This document shows positions 6,407 to 14,342 of a stretch of 34,986 nucleotides of DNA, piece by piece. How positions within the stretch are numbered: position 1 is the stretch's first letter; each line of letters opens with the position of its first letter. Under the pieces are notes generated by a model, which was not told the DNA's origin, ran no database searches, and worked only from the letters and a program-made list of their open reading frames with translations. A program made the position numbers and the translations under genes. Origin of the DNA: JAWXBR01 sp046595995 (GTDB lineage Bacteria > Bacteroidota > Ignavibacteria > Kapaibacteriales > Kapaibacteriaceae); assembly GCA_046595995.1 (NCBI GenBank), contig JBKJNB010000003.1, positions 1 to 34,986 on the forward strand, read 5' to 3'.

Positions 6407-8395
6407 ATGCACCCACTGCGCGTTGCCTTTCTCTGGCACTTTCATCAACCTGACTATCGATCGCACAACGGCTTTGCTCTGCCATGGGTGCGCCTGCATG
6501 CGGCAAAGGATTACACCTGGCTTCCATCGTTGATATCGTCATTCCCGGCATTGGTTCACACCTTCAACGTTGTACCAAGCCTTGTCGACCAGTTATCGGC
6601 GTATGGGCACGGTACGACCGACATGCTACAGAACGAAGCCAATCGTCTGATTAACGGACAAAGTCCGGAACAACCCGAAGCATTCTCTCGTGCACTTACT
6701 GTTCTCAACTCATCAAGATCGATTGCACATCTACGCCACGACGAACTGCATCGACAGGCGCTAGCAGGTGAATGGCATGCATGGACGTTGCAAGAGTGGA
6801 TTGACCTTACAGTATGCTATCACCTCGCCTGGTGCAGTCCTCTGCTCCGTCTTGAGAATGAGCACGTTAAGGGGCTACTTCGTAAGGGCTTCTCTTACAC
6901 TTCAAGCGAGCTTCACGAGCTCATGCAGATCTGCGTACGTGCATGTGTAGATGTGGTGCCAACGCTCAGGCAACTTTATCATAGCGGACGCATCGATCTA
7001 TCTGTAACGCCGTACCACCACCCCATTCTACCACTACTATGCAATACAGATTCGGCACGCGAAGCGCTGCCAGAGTCTGTGCTGCCGCTGACAGCATTTG
7101 CGTACCCAGACGACGCATCTGCACAGATTGCGTCTGCTCTGATTAGCGCTAAACACACATTCGGAGCCAACCTGCACGGCATGTGGCCTGCAGAAGGTTC
7201 GATAAGTAACGAGGCGTTACGGCTCTTTGCAAAGTACGGTGTGCGGTGGGTAGCATCCGACGAAGGTGTACTCCAGAAGTCGCTAGGGGACGCGTACACG
7301 GCAACGGCGAAGTATCGCGCATGGTCGATTGGTGAGCAGAACGAAACGATATCTGTACTCTTTCGCGACAGGGCGTTAAGTGACAGTATTGGCTTCACGT
7401 ATTCATTATGGGAAGCTGAGCACGCTGCTGACGATTTTATGCGCAGACTCGAAGAACGCCGGCAACTTATTGTGCAGAACGACGGAGAAGACGCATTAAT
7501 CGATTCTGTAGTCAGCATCATTCTCGATGGTGAGAATTGTTGGGAGTTTTACGATCACAATGGCGAACCATTTCTCAGGGCACTGTGCGCTCGGCTATCG
7601 GATTCAACTCGGTATGCTTGCATAGGTATGCATGAGGCATCACGTCCGACGCGCACGTTGCAACGTATCGTTGCGGGCTCGTGGATAGGTGCGTCGTTCG
7701 ATGTTTGGATTGGTAGCCCCCTCAACAATCTTGCCTGGACTCTACTGCGAGAGGCGCGTGCTGCGCTGGCGGCGATGCCTGAAGGCAAGGCTCAAGGGAG
7801 TGCCATACATACCGACCCTTCACTTTGGGATGACATGCTCTCCGCTGAATCGTCCGATTGGTTCTGGTGGTACGACGACCGACATGACGCACCGAACAAG
7901 CACGACTTTGATGTGCTTTTTCGCGAACGACTGACGACGATATTCGATGCATGTGGCGTACAACCTAGCATCGATCTATCAATATCACTATACGATTACA
8001 CCGTGGCGGAGGGAGCTGGGAAAGGAATAGTGCACGTCTCTTATGGCAGCGTCGCCATGCATACGGGAGACCAGATCGTCAGGAGCATTGGTATTGAGAC
8101 ATCAGACGCCTGGCAGCGCATGTCGCTACGCCTTGAACGTCGACCGCAAGGTGCTGAGCAGGTGACACTCACGATTCGCACTAATGGACATGCGGAGAGG
8201 CGAGCGCGAGCGAATGTCGACGGCCTTTCCTGGTGGAGTGAGCACCTAGAAGAATCGATACAGTGGGACGATGACCGAATGATCGCCATTTATTTGCTGT
8301 TCAACGATTCGTGGACTGTAGAAGTCGAAGAAGAAAGTGATGACGGACAGCATAGGTCGACAACAATAGAACTGCAAACTTCTGCAAAAGGATGA
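6407..8395 (+). CDS. Glycoside hydrolase family 57 protein (alpha-glucan-active enzyme)
   Basis: Retaining alpha-glycosidase or glucanotransferase of family GH57, 662 residues. The family regions are in order: region 1 HFHQPDYR (13-20); region 2 DLSVTPYHHPILPLL (near 198-212); region 3 GMWPAEGSIS with the nucleophile position filled by E263; and a later DGENCWEFY segment (D374 first) typical of this subgroup. The C-terminal 200 or so residues form a beta-rich domain rather than a catalytic one. No signal peptide is visible, so it probably acts in the cytoplasm, for example on glycogen. No glycogen synthase or branching gene is nearby, so amylase, debranching and branching activities cannot be told apart. 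Its stop lies in the first copy of a 29-base tandem repeat. Confidence 0.88.
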   Translation: MHPLRVAFLWHFHQPDYRSHNGFALPWVRLHAAKDYTWLPSLISSFPALVHTFNVVPSLVDQLSAYGHGTTDMLQNEANRLINGQSPEQPEAFSRALTVLNSSRSIAHLRHDELHRQALAGEWHAWTLQEWIDLTVCYHLAWCSPLLRLENEHVKGLLRKGFSYTSSELHELMQICVRACVDVVPTLRQLYHSGRIDLSVTPYHHPILPLLCNTDSAREALPESVLPLTAFAYPDDASAQIASALISAKHTFGANLHGMWPAEGSISNEALRLFAKYGVRWVASDEGVLQKSLGDAYTATAKYRAWSIGEQNETISVLFRDRALSDSIGFTYSLWEAEHAADDFMRRLEERRQLIVQNDGEDALIDSVVSIILDGENCWEFYDHNGEPFLRALCARLSDSTRYACIGMHEASRPTRTLQRIVAGSWIGASFDVWIGSPLNNLAWTLLREARAALAAMPEGKAQGSAIHTDPSLWDDMLSAESSDWFWWYDDRHDAPNKHDFDVLFRERLTTIFDACGVQPSIDLSISLYDYTVAEGAGKGIVHVSYGSVAMHTGDQIVRSIGIETSDAWQRMSLRLERRPQGAEQVTLTIRTNGHAERRARANVDGLSWWSEHLEESIQWDDDRMIAIYLLFNDSWTVEVEEESDDGQHRSTTIELQTSAKG

Positions 8396-8440
8396 CGAAT
8401 GTCGTTAGCGCTGCAAAAGGATAACGAATGTCGTTAGCGC
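8383..8440. repeat. 29-bp tandem duplication at a convergent gene boundary
   Basis: Two copies of a 29-base unit (8383-8411 and 8412-8440) differ at one base (G at 8394, A at 8423). Copy 1 holds the GH57 stop TGA; copy 2 holds the stop of the convergent RecX-OmpA gene (TTA at 8434-8436). Each copy carries both stop-region signatures, so one gene end was duplicated into a spacer. Confidence 0.9.
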
Positions 8441-10608
8441 TGAACCGGAAAAATATCCACACGCCGGCTCACTGGATTCTCTGCGAGGCCGGTAGACAGA
8501 CCGAGCATTTCAATACCGCGGCCTGAGGCCGATACGCGACCCTCACCAATACCTAGGCGAATGAGTTCGGTGGTAATGGCATCAGCACGTTTCGATGAGA
8601 GGGTTTGATTGAACGGACGTGTACCGACTTCATCGGTATAGCCCACAACATCGAAGTTGATGTTTCGAACTTCGTACGTTGCAATCAATGAGTCGAGCAC
8701 TGCTCGTTGTTGCGCCGATACTTCCGATGATCCGCGATCAAAGAACACAGAAGCCAAAGGCTTCCGGCTGTCAAACATTCGAATCGTAAGCGTCAGCGGC
8801 GTTATACTGTCGATTGTTCGAATGCCGATTATCTGCTCGTGGCGCACGTAGTGTTTCGCACTCGAACGAATAACGTATCGAGTCTCGGCTGCAAGCACAA
8901 CAGTTGCAGCACCATTCACCACCGAGACATGCTGTGTTTGCATGCACGTTTTTGACGAATCATCAAGCTCCATCTCGGCCATGGGAATGAGGGCACCTGT
9001 GACGGCATCACGAACGATGGCGGAGAAGATGACATACGGTTCTGGTCGGACATTCGTCGGCAGCTTAACCGAGAAGATTGCCGGACGCTCGGACTCGAAG
9101 TCCCACGACGTTATCATAGCGATATCGGAGTTGTTTACAATCGACAACGACGTCTCATCTTCACTTGTGTTAATGCAGGGGCCTAGGTTTATCGGTGTTG
9201 ACCATTGCGTCCACGAATCACCAACTCGCCTCGACATGTAGAGGTCAGCCTTGCCTCGGCGATCTTCACGTCCGCTCGACGCAAAGTATAAGGTGCGGTT
9301 GTCGCTGCCGAGCCACGGCGAACCTTCGAACGACGACGTGTTTATGGCATCACCCAACGAGACGGGTCGTTCCCATGCGTTCTTGCACTTTGTTGACATG
9401 TACAAGTCCAAGTCACCTCGCGAGTCGCTCCGCATAAGCGCAACCAAGAGCGTAGAGCGATCTTCAGACAGATGACCGTAAAAATTTTTTCCTATGCCTT
9501 GTTCGCCAGGAAGGGTAATGGGTTCGACCCGAGTGAATAGGCCCGTATCTGCATCTCTCGAGATAACAGCAAAACACTGTGACGTGTCGCGTCTATCCAA
9601 GCAATAGCGTCCAACCACCAATGCATGCCGCCCATCGACCGTAAAGTTGAACAGCACATCGGGACCGCGGAATGTGGCAAGGGGCACTTGCAGGGGGCTA
9701 GCCCACTCGCCAGAAGGTAAACGCTGCGACGTCCATACATCGTCTGCATCCTGCGTGCCCTCAGAATTATCGGGATGCAATTTCCGATCGATATAGAGCG
9801 TTCTACCGTCGGGAGAAACAACAGGCAGGGTTGTAGGTTGGTAGCGATTGATGGCGGACGTTAGTGGACTCCGATCGCATGTTGTCACCGACTGAGCATG
9901 CGACGGGATGGCAATAATGAATGTAGCAGCACACATCGCAATCGCGACTGCAACCATAATAGTCTTCGTGTGCCTGCCGTCTGCCTGTAGAAGATCTGAG
10001 AGCACAGTCTTTATAACATCCCAACTGAACCCTCTGTATTGCATAAAGCGCACGAGCTTCTGCTTACGCTCGTCATCGGTTGTAGCTCGGATGACACGAA
10101 GCTTCTTTTCTGCGACGCGACGTGCAGCATCGATGCTTACGTCCTCTGAATACTCTGCGTCAAGAATGGCATCTGCAATGCTGGCATTAATGCCTTTCCT
10201 AAGCAGTGTTGATCGTGCAGCGTTGCGTGACAATGGTTTGCGCTCCTTCGCTGCTGATACAAAACGTTCAGCATAAGCCTGGTCGTCGAAGAGTCGAAAT
10301 TCGCGCAACCAGACCATGAGCACACCAATTTCTTCGGGCACGCAACCAATCTTCTCTAGGTGGAGGAGAATTTGGCGTTCTGTCCGTGGTTTGTAAGTAG
10401 CAAAGCGATACGCCTTCTGCTTAAAGACCATGCGCCGATCTTCAGCGCGCAGCTGGCGCTCCATCTCCGGCGACAATTCGAGCCCCTTACGGAGCCCCAT
10501 AGCCAATGCCACGTCGATTGGACACGCCGCTAGGAAGGCGTCGTCGACGAAGATGGAGCAACGACTTGCATTTTTTACGTTCCGGCGTATGGAGGTGATA
10601 ACCGGCAT
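8434..10608 (-). CDS. RecX-like regulator fused in frame to a secreted PD40/OmpA-family protein
   Basis: One open frame of 724 codons holds what are normally two genes. Residues 1-212 are a complete RecX: an N-terminal strand region (SIFVDDAFLAACP), AYRFATYKPRTERQILLHLE, LREFRLFDDQAYAERFV, LSRNAARSTLLRKGI and a closing FMQYRGFSWDVIKTVL. RecX modulates RecA, and recA ends 19 bases upstream. M218 begins a signal-peptide-like segment (MVAVAIAMCAATFIIAIPS, then HAQ) with a plausible SHA cleavage site. Then come PD40/WD40-like blades (PVVSPDGRTLYIDR, GSDNRTLYFASSGR) to about 500, a carboxypeptidase-regulatory-like region, and an OmpA peptidoglycan-binding domain at about 615-724 (VGYTDEVGTRPFNQTLSSKRA, SRRVDIF). 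I checked the junction codon by codon and there is no stop. It may be a true polyprotein, two products from an internal start at M218, or a lost stop. Confidence 0.85.
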   Translation of the reverse strand: MPVITSIRRNVKNASRCSIFVDDAFLAACPIDVALAMGLRKGLELSPEMERQLRAEDRRMVFKQKAYRFATYKPRTERQILLHLEKIGCVPEEIGVLMVWLREFRLFDDQAYAERFVSAAKERKPLSRNAARSTLLRKGINASIADAILDAEYSEDVSIDAARRVAEKKLRVIRATTDDERKQKLVRFMQYRGFSWDVIKTVLSDLLQADGRHTKTIMVAVAIAMCAATFIIAIPSHAQSVTTCDRSPLTSAINRYQPTTLPVVSPDGRTLYIDRKLHPDNSEGTQDADDVWTSQRLPSGEWASPLQVPLATFRGPDVLFNFTVDGRHALVVGRYCLDRRDTSQCFAVISRDADTGLFTRVEPITLPGEQGIGKNFYGHLSEDRSTLLVALMRSDSRGDLDLYMSTKCKNAWERPVSLGDAINTSSFEGSPWLGSDNRTLYFASSGREDRRGKADLYMSRRVGDSWTQWSTPINLGPCINTSEDETSLSIVNNSDIAMITSWDFESERPAIFSVKLPTNVRPEPYVIFSAIVRDAVTGALIPMAEMELDDSSKTCMQTQHVSVVNGAATVVLAAETRYVIRSSAKHYVRHEQIIGIRTIDSITPLTLTIRMFDSRKPLASVFFDRGSSEVSAQQRAVLDSLIATYEVRNINFDVVGYTDEVGTRPFNQTLSSKRADAITTELIRLGIGEGRVSASGRGIEMLGLSTGLAENPVSRRVDIFPVQR
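9895..9957 (-). other. Internal signal peptide (residues 218-238) at the RecX/OmpA junction, with possible internal start
   Basis: The ATG at 9957 opens a hydrophobic segment ending S-H-A before Q, preceded by basic residues R-H-T-K. As an N-terminus it would give a normal 507-residue secreted OmpA-family protein. Within the fusion it would be a membrane segment or an internal cleavage site. Upstream of the ATG only a weak GAAG is seen as ribosome binding site. Confidence 0.65.
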
Positions 10609-10627
10609 ACTCTCGGTACGGACAACC

Positions 10628-11716
10628 TTAGTTTTTCTTGCTTGAGCCGTTTGTGGCGGACTTTGCCGTTGGCATCTTCAGAACGCGTTTCACTTCCTCT
10701 TCGAGATCTGCGAACAGGGCTGGAGTTTCGGTGAGCATCTTGCGCATACCGTCGCGACCTTGAACGCGTTCTTCCTTGTATGTGAACCACGAACCTGACT
10801 TCGTAATCAGGCCGTTTTCAACAGCGACATCGATAATGTCGCCCACCTTCGAAATACCTTCGTTGTAGAGGATGTCGAATTCTACTTCTTTGAAAGGTGC
10901 CGCAACCTTGTTCTTTACAATCTTCGCGCGCACACGATTACCGATGATCTCTTGTCCGTCTTTGATAACATCTTTACGACGTACATCAATACGTACAGAG
11001 GCGTAGTACTTCAGCGCATTGCCGCCTGTAGTTGTTTCGGGATTGCCGTATACAACACCAATCTTGTTGCGTAGTTGGTTTGTAAAGATTACGGTAGTGT
11101 TCGAGCGACCAATGGCAGAGTTCAGCTTGCGCATCGCTTGACTCATCAAGCGCGCTTGTGAGCCCATCTGAGCATCGCCCATGTCACCTTCGATTTCTAC
11201 ACGCGGTGTAAGCGCTGCAACCGAGTCGATAACTACGACGTCGATAGCGCCCGATCGCACGAGTGTTTCAACAATCTCTAGTGCTTGTTCACCGAACTCC
11301 GGTTGCGACAGCAACAGATTATTGAGATCGACACCGAGACGCTGCGCATAGTTGACATCAAGCGCGTGCTCCGTATCAACAAATGCTGCGAGTCCGCCAG
11401 CTTTCTGCGCTTCAGCAATCACCTGCAAACACACCGTGGTCTTACCCGATGATTCCGGTCCGTATATCTCGACAATTCTGCCTCGCGGCACACCACCAAT
11501 ACCGATAGCCGCATCAAGCGAAAGGCAACCTGTCGAGATCGCATCTATCGCCTGAGCGCTCTCATCGCTGAGACGCATGATAGAGCCTTTGCCAAAGGCC
11601 TTTTCGATTTGGTCTATGGCCGCTTGCGCTGCCTTAATTTTTGCTTCGGCGAACTTCGTTTCGACCCGTGTTTCGGTCTTCTGGTCCGCTTTCGAGTTCT
11701 TTGAATCAGCACTCAT
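10628..11716 (-). CDS. recA: Recombinase RecA
   Basis: Forms ATP-dependent filaments on single-stranded DNA for homologous recombination and induces the SOS response. The 362-residue protein has the N-terminal polymerisation helix (AAIDQIEKAFGKGSIMRL), Walker A GPESSGKTT (86-94), Walker B (IDVVVIDSVAAL), loop L1 (EGDMGDAQMGSQARLMSQ), loop L2 (NQLRNKIGVVYGNPETTTG) and a C-terminal domain ending in a basic, Ser/Asn-rich tail. A longer in-frame reading from 11788 exists, but the ATG at 11716 gives the family-like MSADSKNSK start. The leader is about 60 bases and holds a TATTTTTG box and a perfect palindrome. The RecX-OmpA frame follows 19 bases after the stop, an operon. Confidence 0.97.
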   Translation of the reverse strand: MSADSKNSKADQKTETRVETKFAEAKIKAAQAAIDQIEKAFGKGSIMRLSDESAQAIDAISTGCLSLDAAIGIGGVPRGRIVEIYGPESSGKTTVCLQVIAEAQKAGGLAAFVDTEHALDVNYAQRLGVDLNNLLLSQPEFGEQALEIVETLVRSGAIDVVVIDSVAALTPRVEIEGDMGDAQMGSQARLMSQAMRKLNSAIGRSNTTVIFTNQLRNKIGVVYGNPETTTGGNALKYYASVRIDVRRKDVIKDGQEIIGNRVRAKIVKNKVAAPFKEVEFDILYNEGISKVGDIIDVAVENGLITKSGSWFTYKEERVQGRDGMRKMLTETPALFADLEEEVKRVLKMPTAKSATNGSSKKN

Positions 11717-11760
11717 GATCGTTACTTGTATAGGATGAATAATCTGTCGTAGGTGTAGTG

Positions 11761-11780
11761 ACAGTTGGGCGTCCAACTGT
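11761..11780. promoter_or_regulatory. Perfect 8-4-8 palindrome in the recA leader (candidate operator)
   Basis: ACAGTTGG and CCAACTGT flank a four-base centre. The palindrome begins five bases after the recA -7 box, so it would cover the transcription start, an ideal repressor position. It matches neither the E. coli nor the Bacillus LexA box that I know. It could instead act as an RNA hairpin near the 5' end of the recA mRNA. Confidence 0.55.
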
Positions 11781-11785
11781 GACAC

Positions 11786-11793
11786 CAAAAATA
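11786..11793 (-). promoter_or_regulatory. Bacteroidota-type -7 box (TATTTTTG) for recA
   Basis: TATTTTTG on the minus strand matches TAnnTTTG exactly, about 70 bases before the recA ATG and directly before the palindrome. No TTG lies at about 20 bases upstream. Confidence 0.5.
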
Positions 11794-11896
11794 CCCAGGG
11801 TGCAACGGGGCGGTCGGTAGAGTTATCAACACAGACCTCCTGCTGAGCAATCCACGGACAGCGTCACTGAAAAGGGCCGTTCCAGCACGCGAACGA

Positions 11897-13642
11897 ATGA
11901 CGTCCATGCCAGCAGTGCGTATATGCTTGATCGTGATTCTGGGCCACGTTGCACTGGTTCAGTCGGCACCGTTTCTGCATGCTTATTTGCCCATTCTAGC
12001 CGCTCTATGCCTGCTTTTGAGTGTTTCGTATGCCATGCGTCGCCGCTGGACGGTCGTCCTGTCATTCGCTTGCAGCGCTCTCGTCCTGATGCTGGCGGCC
12101 GTATGTACGTCCGAATATGTACCTGCCGGGCGCCGTGGGTTCAGTGGCGAGCAAAGGGCTCGGATTGATGGGCAAGTGTCCCGAGTGCTTTCAGAAAGAT
12201 CTCGGTCTATGCGCGTGTTAATTGACGGAGAAGTGGATGGTGAACGCCTTCCAGCAGTTCGCACGCGTGTTGTGCTCACCATTTTTCGCGACAACGCCGC
12301 CTATGAGGGAAAGCGCACCACAGGGGTATCACAAGGATGTCGAGTTGTCGTTATCGCACGCGTTCGGCGCCCCGATCCCGCAACGCTACCAAATGAATTC
12401 GACGAGCAGGCGATGTGCCGAAGCATGCATGTGTCGTTTGTAGGCACGGCCGATTTGCGAGACGTCGACGTACGCGCACAGCCAAGCGTCGCACGCGCTG
12501 CTGTCGGCAGCGTGCGAGAAGCCATCACACATACACTTCAAACTCATGTTGAGCCGGACGTTGCTGCTGTGCTCGGGGCTGTCATCATTGGTGATGAGTC
12601 TGAACTACAACCAGAGGCGCGGCACGCATATGCCCAGAGCGGCACCGCACACATGTTTTCTGTTAGCGGCTCGCACGTTGCAATTCTGCTCGCACTTGGG
12701 CTGGCAATCACAGTTACAATACGCCGCCCCTGGATGCGAGCTGCGCTGCTCCTTGCACTGATTGTCGGTTACGTCGTAGTAAGCGGCGGCTCTGCGCCTG
12801 CATGGCGTGCTGCGGTTATGGGTCTGCTTGCGCTATGGGGCCGAAACACCGAACGTGATGTTCTTGGCTTGAATGTTTTAGCTGTGGCAGTTCTGTGCAT
12901 GGTCATTCTAGATCCATCGCTGCCATGGTCTGCTGGATTTCAGCTGAGCGTAAGTGCGACAGCATCCATTCTAATTCTAACGCCAAGATGGAATAGTTTA
13001 TTAAAGCGTTGCACACTAAGAGATAATCCCATAAAGCGATTTCTGCGCGTGAGTTGCGCCGTGACGTTGGCGGCCTCGGCTGGGACCTCGTTACCGTCGG
13101 CCGTTATCTTCGACCAAGTCGCACTATGGTCACCCGTAGCCAATCTCTTCGTCGTCCCCATCCTAAGCATCGCAATGCTAGCAGGTTCAGGTCTGCTGTT
13201 CGTGCACTACGTCGCCCCATGGCTTGCCCCCTCGCTGGCATGGATTTGTTCAGTGCTGGTTCATGCGGCAGATAGCATTGCCATGCTGTTTGCTGGGTGG
13301 CAGCCTGATCGCGCTTCAACAGAACACGTGATGGTGCATGCAGCGTTAACATTGGGACTGTGCGTATGGCCGCTCATGGCAGGAACATGGACGGGTGTGT
13401 TGCTCCGGCAGGCTGCGTGTGTATTCATGTTGGTGTGTGTTGTGCTCGCCCCTGCGCCCCCGCCTCCGGTCGTCCAGGAATTTAGACGTCGAGCAGGCCG
13501 CATTGTCGTAATACACATACCGAAACGCACAGTCGTAATGTCAGCACTACAAAAACGCGACATAGCAGTCGAGCGGTACATAAAGGAATTACCTGGCACA
13601 GTCGACGTCATTTATAGTTCGCGCGCTAGTTTAGAACGATGA
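11897..13642 (+). CDS. comEC: ComEC/Rec2-family DNA-uptake channel protein, lacking the C-terminal nuclease-like domain
   Basis: Polytopic inner-membrane protein thought to carry single-stranded DNA into the cell during natural transformation. The 581 residues show an N-terminal membrane region, an OB-like periplasmic DUF4131 region (about 90-200), then the ComEC core with VLGAVIIGDESELQPEARHA, SGTAHMFSVSGSHVAI (the family hallmark), several membrane helices and GTSLPSAVIFDQVALWSPVA. The metallo-beta-lactamase domain found at the end of long ComEC proteins is missing; only about 60 soluble residues follow the last helix. Start is ATG at 11897, with another ATG three codons in. It diverges from recA across about 180 bases, and pgeF overlaps its stop by four bases. 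Confidence 0.9.
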   Translation: MTSMPAVRICLIVILGHVALVQSAPFLHAYLPILAALCLLLSVSYAMRRRWTVVLSFACSALVLMLAAVCTSEYVPAGRRGFSGEQRARIDGQVSRVLSERSRSMRVLIDGEVDGERLPAVRTRVVLTIFRDNAAYEGKRTTGVSQGCRVVVIARVRRPDPATLPNEFDEQAMCRSMHVSFVGTADLRDVDVRAQPSVARAAVGSVREAITHTLQTHVEPDVAAVLGAVIIGDESELQPEARHAYAQSGTAHMFSVSGSHVAILLALGLAITVTIRRPWMRAALLLALIVGYVVVSGGSAPAWRAAVMGLLALWGRNTERDVLGLNVLAVAVLCMVILDPSLPWSAGFQLSVSATASILILTPRWNSLLKRCTLRDNPIKRFLRVSCAVTLAASAGTSLPSAVIFDQVALWSPVANLFVVPILSIAMLAGSGLLFVHYVAPWLAPSLAWICSVLVHAADSIAMLFAGWQPDRASTEHVMVHAALTLGLCVWPLMAGTWTGVLLRQAACVFMLVCVVLAPAPPPPVVQEFRRRAGRIVVIHIPKRTVVMSALQKRDIAVERYIKELPGTVDVIYSSRASLER

Positions 13643-14328
13643 TTGACGCAATTGTCGATGCACGTGTTATTTCTGGGGTAACGACACGTTCAATTGGTGA
13701 TGACAAGCTCGCACTTGCCACTGCGATTGGTCGTGACGTAGCTCAGATGGTAATGATGACGCAGGTGCATGGAAAAGTAATTCATGTAATCGATGAGCAA
13801 TGGATTGCTTCCACGCCGTCGCTCGTTGGCGATGGTCTAATCACGCGTCGACATGACGTGGTGCTTCGCGTTCGCATAGCAGATTGTGCGGGTGTACTAC
13901 TATGGGATTCGACTAACTCTACCGTCGCAGCGGTCCATAGCGGCTGGCGTGGCACCAAGGACAACATCGTCGGTGAATGTGTGCGTATGATGGTCGAGAC
14001 CTTCGATTGTAAAGCGTCGAACATTCACACCTACATTTCACCGTGTGCATCGGGGGAGCGTTACGGCGTACGCGAAGACGTCGCTCGCCACTTTCCAGAT
14101 TTCATCGTGAAGTCTGAGTCGAAGCCAGACACCTGGCTATACGACAACAGGTCAGCGATCCGGGCACAACTAATCGCCGCGGGCATCAAGCAAACGCATG
14201 TGTGCATTGATCCGTCCTGTACCATCTCTGATGAGCGCTTCCACTCGTACCGCCGCGATGGGTCATTAGCGGGACGATGCGCGGCCTACATTGGATTGCG
14301 TAGTTTTGAAACGCTCGTACCACAATAG
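13639..14328 (+). CDS. pgeF: Polyphenol oxidase/YlmD family protein (peptidoglycan editing factor PgeF)
   Basis: Member of the former laccase-domain (YfiH/YlmD) family, whose members act as purine nucleoside-processing enzymes and in E. coli influence peptidoglycan composition. Family marks in the 229 residues are the metal-binding MMTQVHGKVIHVID (His), RIADCAGVLLWD (Cys) and AAVHSGWRGTKDNIVG (His), then ISPCASGERYGVREDV and a C-terminal SYRRDGSLAGRCAAYIGL. The ATG overlaps the comEC stop (ATGA), so translation is coupled. A TAGTTTAG near-box lies four bases before the ATG. The precise physiological substrate is not predictable. Confidence 0.9.
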   Translation: MIDAIVDARVISGVTTRSIGDDKLALATAIGRDVAQMVMMTQVHGKVIHVIDEQWIASTPSLVGDGLITRRHDVVLRVRIADCAGVLLWDSTNSTVAAVHSGWRGTKDNIVGECVRMMVETFDCKASNIHTYISPCASGERYGVREDVARHFPDFIVKSESKPDTWLYDNRSAIRAQLIAAGIKQTHVCIDPSCTISDERFHSYRRDGSLAGRCAAYIGLRSFETLVPQ

Positions 14329-14342
14329 AACGTCATTTTACT

